From positions 1-31,874 of the forward strand of contig CANROV010000002.1 of the NCBI GenBank assembly GCA_947632315.1: 31,874 nucleotides of DNA, written 5' to 3'. Under the pieces are notes generated by a model that was not told where the DNA came from, did no database searches, and saw only the letters and a list, made by a program, of their open reading frames with translations. This DNA is from Candidatus Gastranaerophilales bacterium. Lineage in GTDB: Bacteria > Cyanobacteriota > Vampirovibrionia > Gastranaerophilales > Gastranaerophilaceae. The position numbers were made by a program, and so were the translations under genes. Below are positions 16,987 to 24,013 of the stretch, one piece after another; within the stretch, counting starts at the first letter, position 1, and each line of letters begins with the position of its first letter.

Positions 16987-17196
16987 TTATTCAAAAAATT
17001 TGTTAACAGGAACTTTTAAAACATCAGCTATTTTAAATAATCTTTTTAAGCTGGGAGTTTTTTTCCCTCTTTCGATTTCGGAAATGTAATCAGCAGAAAT
17101 TTCTGCTTCGAAACTTAACTTTTCTTGTGTATAACCATTTTCATTTCGGTATTTTTTTAGATTTTTTCTTAAAATTTCAAAATAATTAATTTGCAT
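16987..17196 (-). CDS. XRE-family helix-turn-helix regulator
   Basis: 69 residues, essentially one DNA-binding domain of the Cro/CI class: YTQEKLSFEAEISADYISEI is helices 2 to 4, with the RGKKTPSLKRLFKIADVL end helix. Such minimal regulators bind an operator as dimers and usually control adjacent genes; the lipoprotein gene (78 bases downstream) and the KPxIYLY/pilin-like pair are candidates. No ribosome site is seen; TAAAAT lies 6 bases before the ATG. Confidence 0.88.
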   Translation of the reverse strand: MQINYFEILRKNLKKYRNENGYTQEKLSFEAEISADYISEIERGKKTPSLKRLFKIADVLKVPVNKFFE

Positions 17197-17269
17197 TTAA
17201 TAATTTTAAAATTTTACTATATTAAAAGTAACAGACTAATAGCACGGATATATGTTTAATTATTACTTT

Positions 17270-17383
17270 GATATTAAATAATAATATCAGCAGCAAAAAT
17301 GCAGAACCTTCCTTCATACACTGAAACCGATTGAAAGAAAAGGTTTTACTCCCGTTGAGCGGGGCGGAAGCATAATCAATTAA
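17270..17383 (+). pseudogene. Relic of the C-terminal end of a second KPxIYLY-family gene
   Basis: On the plus strand the frame from 17321 reads LKPIERKGFTPVERGGSIIN and stops at 17381. The same end, LKPIERKGFTLVEWGG, closes the KPxIYLY gene on the minus strand. Weaker similarity extends upstream to about 17270 (the shared AATAATAATATCA stretch and CCTTCC), where two bases are missing just before 17321, breaking the frame. Nothing of the rest of the gene is found upstream. The canonical Trp of VEWGG is Arg here. I read it as the 3' remnant of a decayed or recombined copy. Its stop overlaps the stop of the minus-strand pilin-like gene. Confidence 0.65.
17321..17369 (+). repeat. Inverted repeat, left copy
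   Basis: 49 bases that match the reverse complement of 18014-18062 at 45 positions. The first 26 are identical and all four differences are transitions. The repeat is coding in both copies (C-terminal end of the KPxIYLY family). Confidence 0.9.
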
Positions 17384-17991
17384 AGAAAGAAATCCGGTTC
17401 TATGAGTAAAACTTTATTGTTATTTCCGTCGATAATGAATTGGTGTCTGTCTCTAAATTTCTTTCCTTCAGACATTTGATTCGGCTTACTTTTACCGTTT
17501 AAATCAACTTCAATAATACAGCTTGAATTTTCAGGGGTTTTTAGGTCAACATTTTTACAGCCTGCTTCATATTTTGTTATTGCAAAAAACTTATTGTCAG
17601 GCGTTTTAAAACAAGGGAAATTTTGATAAACTTTTAATTCTTTTTCTTTTATTTTGCCTTTATCATAATAACTGTTTGAAATATTATATGTTTCGGCTAA
17701 ACTGATTCTTCTTACAAAAATTTGGGCAAGTTCATCAACTGTTTTTATTTCACTTATTTTTGATGCCTCTGATTTATAATCAAGAAAGATTGCTTGATTT
17801 AACATAGATATTGCTCTTTTATATTCAACGACTGAATAATATCCGCTTGATGAACAAGAGTTATTTATCATAACGAAAATAATGAAAGAGATAAATATTA
17901 TATCTATTATGAGAAAAATCATTATAAATGATATTTGAAATATATCTTTCAGCCTGTTTTTTGTTTTTTTAAATATGTACTTAATTTTCAT
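17380..17991 (-). CDS. Membrane-anchored pilin-like protein, unknown function
   Basis: 203 residues from MKIKYIFKK. A basic N-terminus leads to a strong helix at about 20-43. The part after the helix (VVEYKRAISMLNQAIFLD) and the C-terminus (CIIEVDLNGKSKPNQM, then FIIDG) resemble minor pilins of gut Melainabacteria as I remember them, but the prepilin GFTLxE cleavage motif is missing. The start at 17991 has AAGG 9 bases before it; the longer frame from 18024 would run through the coding end of the preceding gene. It begins 8 bases after the stop of the KPxIYLY gene, so the two form an operon, and it is bracketed by inverted repeats. The resemblance is weak. Confidence 0.68.
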   Translation of the reverse strand: MKIKYIFKKTKNRLKDIFQISFIMIFLIIDIIFISFIIFVMINNSCSSSGYYSVVEYKRAISMLNQAIFLDYKSEASKISEIKTVDELAQIFVRRISLAETYNISNSYYDKGKIKEKELKVYQNFPCFKTPDNKFFAITKYEAGCKNVDLKTPENSSCIIEVDLNGKSKPNQMSEGKKFRDRHQFIIDGNNNKVLLIEPDFFL

Positions 17992-17999
17992 AAAATACC

Positions 18000-18760
18000 T
18001 TATTTTAATATTATTCCGCCCCACTCAACGAGGGTGAAACCTTTTCTTTCAATCGGTTTCAGAGTTTGAGCGGAAGGCTTATTTGACCTTTTTGCTTTTG
18101 ATATTATTATTTGAACTCTGTTTATGCTCTCAGGTGTTGGTTCAACATATAAGGGGTAAAGATTTTCGACCTCTTCATTTTGAAGAAAATAAATCTTATA
18201 TTTTTTCCAATTTTTATCAAGCGCCGTTTTACTCCAATAGCGGACAAACTCTTTTTTCTCCGCTTCATTAAATTTGAGTTCATCTGCTTTTAAGGTTAAA
18301 AATGCTTCTATATCTTCTTTTTTTACTATAAAACCGTAATCTTTCTTTGGTATGGGCTTTGTTAACTCTATTCCGTCCCAGTAAATATATGGGTATTTAT
18401 TTTCCTCGCAAGCCTTTTTCGCATAGGCTGTAAATCTTTAATTATGCCGTTAGGTTCTGTTTGAACCTTCCAGCCCTTTTTATATTTGGGGATTGTAATA
18501 TCATATTTTATTGTTTTATCAAGTTTTATGCTGACCTGCGTAGGTTTTTCGCTATAAAGGTATATTGCAGGTTTATGTGTATTTTGAAGGAATGCAGGGA
18601 TAATATTCAGTGTGACGAAAACCAAAAATACAAAAAGCAAGATTAATTTCAGTAAAATACCTGAGCGATAAGAATATATTTTATCTTCTTCTTGTGCTTC
18701 AGTTTCTTGATTTTCTTCTTGCTCTATAAGGGAATTTTCATTATTTTCAATATTATCCAT
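18000..18760 (-). pseudogene. KPxIYLY-family membrane protein gene, disrupted by one frameshift
   Basis: The first frame (18760 down) encodes an acidic cytoplasmic N-terminus, a helix at about 35-57, then KPAIYLYSEKPTQVSIKL at 63-80 and PKYKKGWKVQ. It should continue as in the family but runs off after KD at residue 109 and stops at 18368. A second frame picks up at once (AYAKKACEENKYPYIYWDG) and stays open to 18000, ending with the family's RKGFTLVEWGG C-terminus. The span is 761 bases; adding one T at the TTT near 18432-18434 gives one 253-residue protein. The widespread family of secreted KPVIYLYP proteins has no known function to me. It may be a fresh mutation, a phase state, or an assembly error. 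Confidence 0.8.
18014..18062 (-). repeat. Inverted repeat, right copy
   Basis: Partner of 17321-17369 (45 of 49 bases match in inverted orientation). It encodes the intact C-terminal end of the KPxIYLY gene. The two copies enclose the pilin-like gene. Confidence 0.9.
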
Positions 18761-18788
18761 AAAAAAGTTCCAATTTTTTAACGTCTTT

Positions 18789-18820
18789 ATTATACCATAT
18801 TCCCCCCCCCCTTATGTAAA
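18789..18820 (-). promoter_or_regulatory. Promoter with G10 tract in the spacer, likely phase-variable
   Basis: On the minus strand TTTACA (18815-18820) and TATAAT (18789-18794, preceded by TGG as an extended -10) are separated by 20 bases, of which ten are consecutive G (18802-18811). The optimum spacer is 17, so a loss of three G would give a stronger promoter. Transcription would start near 18782, 22 bases before the KPxIYLY ATG. Confidence 0.7.
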
Positions 18821-18848
18821 GAGAAAATAGGAATTTGATTTTTAAAGA

Positions 18849-21152
18849 CTAAACATTACTTTCTTGTTCAAGAAAAGTTTTTACAAAAGAGTCTGTATCC
18901 ATAGGTTTACCGTATAAAAACCCTTGTGCAATATGACATCCCGCTTCTTTTAATATTCCTGCCTGCTCCTCGGTTTCTATACCTTCTGCTACCGTTACCA
19001 TATTTAATTTTGTAGCAAGGTCTATCATACAATTTACAACTATTTTTCCTCTGTCTTCATTTAATGTATCTTTAATAAAACCTCTATCCAGTTTTAATAT
19101 ATCAACAGGCAAATGCCTTAACATATTTAATGATGAATATCCTGTTCCAAAATCATCCATTGATATTGTAAAACCTAATTCTTTCAGCCTGTTTAAAACC
19201 TCTTTAAATCTGTTTTCATTATTAAAACAAGCAGTTTCGGTAAGTTCAAGCTCTAAATATTCAGGCTCAATATCATATTTTTTTGTTAAATTTACAAGCT
19301 CACTTATGAATGAATCATTGTTTAAATGGATTTTAGAAACGTTTACTGATATATGAAATAACTTCAAGCCTTTCTTTTTTCTGCAGGCTAAAAATTCACA
19401 AGCCTGTTCCCATACACATTTATCAAGCTCAATAATAAACCCGTTATTTTCAAATAAAGGAATAAAATTCATTGGCGGAATTAATCCTTTTTCAGGATGT
19501 ATCCATCTTACAAGAGCTTCTGCACCCGAAAGTGTATTCGTTTTTAAGTCAAACTTAGGTTGAAGATACATTTTGAATTGATTATTATGTAATGCAGGAT
19601 ACATTTCATCTTCTATTTCTTTATCCTGCAAGATTTGTTCTCTTATTTTATCATCATAAAATTTATATAAATTTATTGCATCCTCTTTTATACTTCTTTT
19701 TGCAATATAAGCTTTTTCACACATTGAATCAATTAACAATGATTTATCCGTTATTAAATATATCCCGAAAGATAAAGACAGCTTTGCAGTTTTGACTGAT
19801 TCATAATCGTATGCTATGTGCTTCATTCCGGTTTTATTGTATTCAGATATATCTTCAAGAATTTTATTAATTAAATTATTTATTATGGAATCTGTATTAT
19901 CATAATTATAAAGAATATCAAATGTTGCAGCGTGGTCTCTTACGCATAAACCGTTATTGCCTGTATGTTTTTTTAATATTTGATAAATATCTTTTAAAAT
20001 ATCATCTGCACGGTTTATACCATATAGTTCATTTATAGCCTTAAATTTAGTGATATCTACTGAAATAATTGCATATTGCCTTGTTGTATCTTTATCAATT
20101 AAATCTCTTGCTTGAAGAATAAACTTATTTTTATTCCCTTCTCCTGTTATTTCATCGGTAAATGCCATATCATAAATTAATTTTTCATTTTGTTTAAATA
20201 TTAAATTACTTAAATATGATAAAGCCAGCATTAATAAACTTATTAAAAATATAAGAATTGTTAAAATAGCCATTAATTTATTAACATGGAGCATTAAAAC
20301 ATGCAGGGGTAATATAGTTAATACATATTTTTCCGTATCCCCTATTTTTGCAAAAGCACCTATGTATTTTTCTCTGTTTTTTGCGAATACAAAAGAACCG
20401 TATGTCTTATCTTTTAATAACTCTAATACTTTTTCTTCCGTTGTTTCTGAATATTTTAAATTATTATCAAAGAAATTCTTTATTGTGGATTTATCTCTTA
20501 ACGGTTTTATTAAATAATTACCTTTTTCATCGATAATATAAGAAATACCTTGTTTATTGTAATTGTTTAATCCTAATATTCTTACATAAGTTTGAGCATC
20601 ATTTTGAGAAGCTATATATCCTATTAAATCATTTTTTCTGTTATAAACGGGTACTCCATATTCACTTACATATCCGGATGATAAATTTTTATCTTGCAAG
20701 GTATTTGAGAATATTAACTCATTATTCATAATACCTTTTAAATTTTTATTCTTTTTTAAATCATCAGAAGGAATTACGGTATCTTCTTTTTCGGTGCTTA
20801 TTATTTCTCCGTCTTTATACACAAAGACTAATTTTTGATATTCAAAATTATCTATGTTATTTCTTAAAAATGTAATAACTTCTTTTCGGGAAAAGTTATA
20901 ACAAGAGCTTTTCATTTTGACGGAAAGTATTTTTAATTCATTTATGTAATTAGTTCTTCTTCCTTTAATGTTAGAAGCAGTTTGAATAACGCTCTGCTCC
21001 ATAAACTTTCGTGCGGATTTAAATTCTTGCGATAGCAGATGATTAACAAAAAATATTGTTGTTATAATAAGTGTAAGTGTTAAAATTTTTGTTAAATTAT
21101 ATAATTTAGTAATTTTCTTTTCTCTGTTTTTGTAAAATTTTAGATTTATCAT
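18849..21152 (-). CDS. Membrane GGDEF-EAL protein, c-di-GMP phosphodiesterase with degenerate cyclase domain
   Basis: 767 residues. Helices at about 18-38 and 293-316 enclose an extracytoplasmic sensor of Cache type (GYVSEYGVPVYNRKNDLIGYI). The GGDEF domain starts near 331 (FTDEITGEGNKNKF), but its signature is HAATF at 407-411, so it should not make c-di-GMP. The EAL domain is complete: EALVRW at 545, NVS, ELTET, DDFGTGYSSL, KLDRGFI and AEGIET, with the metal-binding Glu and Asp residues. It is predicted to hydrolyse c-di-GMP in response to an outside ligand, with the GGDEF part perhaps binding GTP as a regulator. GGAG precedes the ATG. Confidence 0.93.
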   Translation of the reverse strand: MINLKFYKNREKKITKLYNLTKILTLTLIITTIFFVNHLLSQEFKSARKFMEQSVIQTASNIKGRRTNYINELKILSVKMKSSCYNFSRKEVITFLRNNIDNFEYQKLVFVYKDGEIISTEKEDTVIPSDDLKKNKNLKGIMNNELIFSNTLQDKNLSSGYVSEYGVPVYNRKNDLIGYIASQNDAQTYVRILGLNNYNKQGISYIIDEKGNYLIKPLRDKSTIKNFFDNNLKYSETTEEKVLELLKDKTYGSFVFAKNREKYIGAFAKIGDTEKYVLTILPLHVLMLHVNKLMAILTILIFLISLLMLALSYLSNLIFKQNEKLIYDMAFTDEITGEGNKNKFILQARDLIDKDTTRQYAIISVDITKFKAINELYGINRADDILKDIYQILKKHTGNNGLCVRDHAATFDILYNYDNTDSIINNLINKILEDISEYNKTGMKHIAYDYESVKTAKLSLSFGIYLITDKSLLIDSMCEKAYIAKRSIKEDAINLYKFYDDKIREQILQDKEIEDEMYPALHNNQFKMYLQPKFDLKTNTLSGAEALVRWIHPEKGLIPPMNFIPLFENNGFIIELDKCVWEQACEFLACRKKKGLKLFHISVNVSKIHLNNDSFISELVNLTKKYDIEPEYLELELTETACFNNENRFKEVLNRLKELGFTISMDDFGTGYSSLNMLRHLPVDILKLDRGFIKDTLNEDRGKIVVNCMIDLATKLNMVTVAEGIETEEQAGILKEAGCHIAQGFLYGKPMDTDSFVKTFLEQESNV

Positions 21153-21225
21153 TCAAAGAACTCCGATAATGATATATTATAAATAAAACATTTTTTTAAA
21201 GAAATGGCAACAAATTCATAGAGTC

Positions 21226-21234
21226 TGATATAAT
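21226..21234 (+). promoter_or_regulatory. Extended -10 promoter of the secreted VWA gene
   Basis: TGA followed by TATAAT. The predicted start near 21241 leaves an 18-base leader with GGAG at 21250-21253, 5 bases before the ATG. Confidence 0.5.
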
Positions 21235-21258
21235 ATAAATAAGTAATTTGGAGATATT

Positions 21259-22167
21259 ATGAAGAAGTTAATAATTTTATTGTTAATATTAGGACTGGTT
21301 TCAACGAGTGTATTTGCTTCCTCATATAAAATTAATGCGTCAGGTAAAGTAAAAAATCCCGGCGGTAATGTACAACAGCCCGTTAAAACACAAACAAATT
21401 TGTATAATAATTATCAAGCACCGAAATATATTGCACAAAAACAAGCTGCGGCAAATGCTGTCGGCACTATTGATATTGTTATGGATTATTCGGGAAGTAT
21501 GCTTAATTGGATAAATGCGGCTAAAACATATATGTCAGTCATTGTTTCACAATTGCCTGCTTCTACTAATATAGGTTTTCGTGTTTTCGGGCATGATAAC
21601 GGATATAATCCTTATAATCCTGTTGTAGGTGCAGTGAAAGAAGTTGTACAAAGCAAAAAAGGCTACAAGGTTAAAACCGGTGTTTCATCATTTTTAGGAA
21701 GAACTTCTTCATTTTGCTCGGCTACCGAAAATATGGTAAAAGTTTCTCCGTATAATGTACCGGCACTTCAAGCAGGTATGAACAGAGCGCAAATAGGCGG
21801 TTCGACTCCTTTAACTAATGCGCTTTATCAGGCAGTCAATCAGGATTTTGCGGGATTTGCAAAAAACTTTAAAAAGAAAATTATACTTATTACAGACGGC
21901 GGTGAAAATTGCGGAGGCGATCCTTGCAGTTTCGCTAAAGATTTAGTTTCTCAAAGAAACGATATTATTATTGATGTTGTTCTTGTTTCAAACAACTCTA
22001 AAGCACTAAAGTGTCTTTCTGATACAACGGGCGGTAACTTCTATAATCCTGTTGATGTAAAAAGTTTTGTTAATGTTATTGATAATTCCGTTAATAATAT
22101 TACCACGCCTGAAAATATTCCCGAAACAGAGCCTGTTCAACAGCGGTATGAATATGTAAAAGATTAG
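21259..22167 (+). CDS. Secreted von Willebrand factor A domain protein
   Basis: 302 residues. Signal peptide with cleavage after VFA (residue 20), a Gln/Asn-rich linker, then a VWA domain from about 70. The metal site has DYSGS (Asp76, Ser78, Ser80), a Thr in GGSTPLTNAL and the Asp of ILITDGGENCGG. Several Cys (SFCSA, NCGGDPCS, KCLSD) suggest disulfides, fitting an extracytoplasmic location. VWA domains bind protein partners through a bound metal. The gene converges on the six-gene operon that also encodes a VWA protein, and the stops overlap. A role with that operon is an inference from position. Confidence 0.9.
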   Translation: MKKLIILLLILGLVSTSVFASSYKINASGKVKNPGGNVQQPVKTQTNLYNNYQAPKYIAQKQAAANAVGTIDIVMDYSGSMLNWINAAKTYMSVIVSQLPASTNIGFRVFGHDNGYNPYNPVVGAVKEVVQSKKGYKVKTGVSSFLGRTSSFCSATENMVKVSPYNVPALQAGMNRAQIGGSTPLTNALYQAVNQDFAGFAKNFKKKIILITDGGENCGGDPCSFAKDLVSQRNDIIIDVVLVSNNSKALKCLSDTTGGNFYNPVDVKSFVNVIDNSVNNITTPENIPETEPVQQRYEYVKD

Positions 22168-23228
22168 TTTAAATCTACGGCAAATGTATTTCCGTTAATT
22201 TTAACCGTAAATTTTAAAGTTTCTTTTTTATATCCGCTTGGGGGCGGATTATACATCGGATTATTCATTATTGCATTATATACTTGGTCGTTTAAGCTGT
22301 CATTTTGTGATTGTTTTATGAATGAACGGCTTATAAGATTTCCGTTATTATCGATTTTAAATCCTACAATGCACGTTCCGTCACCGATAATTCTTGAGAA
22401 ATTTATATCTCGTGTAATTTTATCTCTTAATTGGATTTTATAATTTAAAAGTTCTTTTTTCTCAAGAATAGGGTCTGTTTTAGGTACTGAAGGCGTAATG
22501 GGCTTTATTTGCGGAATAATGTTCTGCGAATTATTAGAGTTAGTTTGGGTAGGTTTAGATGTTTGAACTTTTTGCTGTACGGGTGTCTGCGGTTTTTGTG
22601 TAGTTTGCTGTTTTGCCTGCGTCTTTGGTTTTGGAGCAGTTCTCTTTTGTTGGGCAGATTGTGTCTGTTTTTGCTTTTGAGTTTGATTTTGCTGTTTTTG
22701 TACTTTTTTAGCCTGATTATTAGTTGAAGATGTTTGCTTTGTAGGCTGCACATTCTGTTTTTGTTCTTGTTTTGTCTGAACTTTTTTAACTTCATTTTCA
22801 GAAGTTTTAACATCCTGTTCTATTTCGGAAGGTTGGGAATGGATAGGTGCTTCTACCCATAAAGCAGAAACAGAAGGGATATTTTTTCGTTCGGTTTTAA
22901 TATTTGCATTTGATGATTTTATCTGTTCTTTTGGTTTATTCGGATTTTCTCTGCCTATAAATATCAACGATAAAACAGAAAGTATTATACAGAATATAAA
23001 TATTGTTAAAGAAGGCATATCGATTTTTTCTTGATTTTTAACTTCTTTTCTTTTTCTCGGAACAGGTTTAATATTTTTGATATTTTCTTTTTCTTCCCGT
23101 TTTTCATTTATTCCGGATTCAGTTTCTTTTGCAGACGGAGTAATTATTTCTTCAAATGTAATATTACCGCAATCGCAATATTGAGGCTTTGTTTCATATT
23201 CTTTTCCGCAATCGGTGCATTTATACAT
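22164..23228 (-). CDS. Zinc-ribbon protein with TonB-type C-terminal domain
   Basis: 354 residues with an unusual order. A cytoplasmic N-terminal zinc ribbon (Cys4, Cys7, Cys18, Cys20) is followed by a Lys/Arg-rich stretch, a membrane helix at 72-92, a long Gln/Lys/Thr-rich periplasmic spacer (about 130-240), and a TonB/TolA-like domain (about 265-354: LRDKITRDINF, CIVGFKIDNNGNLISRSFI, AIMNNPMYNPPP). The last gene of the six-gene operon, 14 bases after the preceding one. It could transmit a signal or force from an inner-membrane partner to the outer membrane. Its stop overlaps that of the convergent VWA gene. Confidence 0.85.
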   Translation of the reverse strand: MYKCTDCGKEYETKPQYCDCGNITFEEIITPSAKETESGINEKREEKENIKNIKPVPRKRKEVKNQEKIDMPSLTIFIFCIILSVLSLIFIGRENPNKPKEQIKSSNANIKTERKNIPSVSALWVEAPIHSQPSEIEQDVKTSENEVKKVQTKQEQKQNVQPTKQTSSTNNQAKKVQKQQNQTQKQKQTQSAQQKRTAPKPKTQAKQQTTQKPQTPVQQKVQTSKPTQTNSNNSQNIIPQIKPITPSVPKTDPILEKKELLNYKIQLRDKITRDINFSRIIGDGTCIVGFKIDNNGNLISRSFIKQSQNDSLNDQVYNAIMNNPMYNPPPSGYKKETLKFTVKINGNTFAVDLN

Positions 23229-23242
23229 TTAGAAAATTCCTT

Positions 23243-24004
23243 TTAATTGTTTTTAATAATTGTTTCTTTATCATTAAAGTCTTTTGGCGATGAATATTTG
23301 GTTGTCTTTGATATTTTCCAGGCGCCTTGTGCTGTTGTTGAATATCGCTTTGAACCTTCAGGGAAATTTAATATGTTTTTTCCCTGATAACTTCTTATTA
23401 CGGGGGCTATATACTCTATGGCATAATGAGTATAAGCAGGGTCTAATGAATAAGTTTTTATGTTTGATACTTTTCCGTATTTATTCACATCAAAAGAAAA
23501 TTTAAATGTAATACCTTCCTGCATTATGGGGAGTTTTACATCACGCATAATTTGATTTTGAATGTCAGAACGCCATTTATTCCATAAAATCGTTTCTTCC
23601 TCTGTCTCGTTAACTTCGGTTTGAACGCTGACTACAGGTTTTGTTTCAACCGGTTTGACATTTTCCTTCTTTTCAGTTTCTTTTTTTGTTTCTTTGACTT
23701 GTTTAGGAGTTTCTTTCTTAACTTGCTTTTTTTCTTCTTTTTCTACAGGCAAGGTTTTTGGTGTTTTAGTTTGTTTCTTTACTGCGGTATTATTATTAAC
23801 TTCTGTTTTTTTAGTTTCTGTTTGAACCGGTTTTAATGCTGTTTTTTCAGTTTTAACAATGTCCGGTTTTTCTTCCTGCTCAACAATAATATAGTCTGAA
23901 TTATAAATAATTATATTTTTGTGCAGAGCAGGCTTTTTTATACCTACCGTTAAAGTAGATATAACCATAAAAATAATAATTAATGCTATTAATATCCTAT
24001 ACAA
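23243..24004 (-). CDS. Short TonB-like protein
   Basis: 253 residues. A membrane helix at 3-22, a Lys/Glu/Thr/Val-rich spacer (about 45-140), then a TonB-type domain (WRSDIQNQIMRDVKLP and FKFSFDVNKYGKVSNIKTYS, with YAIEYIAPVIRSY in place of the usual AAxxAV helix). The end beyond 215 is an added polar tail. It differs from the other two TonB-C proteins of the window in spacer charge and tail, so it probably has its own partner. It sits 9 bases after the eight-helix membrane protein gene. Confidence 0.8.
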   Translation of the reverse strand: MYRILIALIIIFMVISTLTVGIKKPALHKNIIIYNSDYIIVEQEEKPDIVKTEKTALKPVQTETKKTEVNNNTAVKKQTKTPKTLPVEKEEKKQVKKETPKQVKETKKETEKKENVKPVETKPVVSVQTEVNETEEETILWNKWRSDIQNQIMRDVKLPIMQEGITFKFSFDVNKYGKVSNIKTYSLDPAYTHYAIEYIAPVIRSYQGKNILNFPEGSKRYSTTAQGAWKISKTTKYSSPKDFNDKETIIKNN

Positions 24005-24013
24005 ATTTCACCG

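Noticed and set aside
17321..17369. The encoded RKGFTPVE and RKGFTLVE look like prepilin cleavage motifs.
   Set aside because: No hydrophobic helix follows in either frame, and both are the ordinary C-terminus (GFTxVExGG) of the KPxIYLY family.
17321..18062. The 49-base inverted repeats could be ends of a transposon or MITE.
   Set aside because: There is no transposase or target duplication, and the repeats are explained by homologous coding ends in opposite orientation.
18430..18437. Programmed ribosomal frameshifting in the KPxIYLY gene.
   Set aside because: No classic slippery heptamer or strong downstream stem is seen; a one-base deletion or error is simpler.
18368..18760. A stand-alone 130-residue membrane protein.
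   Set aside because: Its last 20 or so residues do not fit the family, while a neighbouring frame continues the family sequence exactly; a frameshifted gene explains it better.
22505..22813. Other long frames inside the low-complexity part of the zinc-ribbon TonB-C gene.
   Set aside because: They arise from the CAA/AAA-rich spacer and have no ribosome site or recognisable product.
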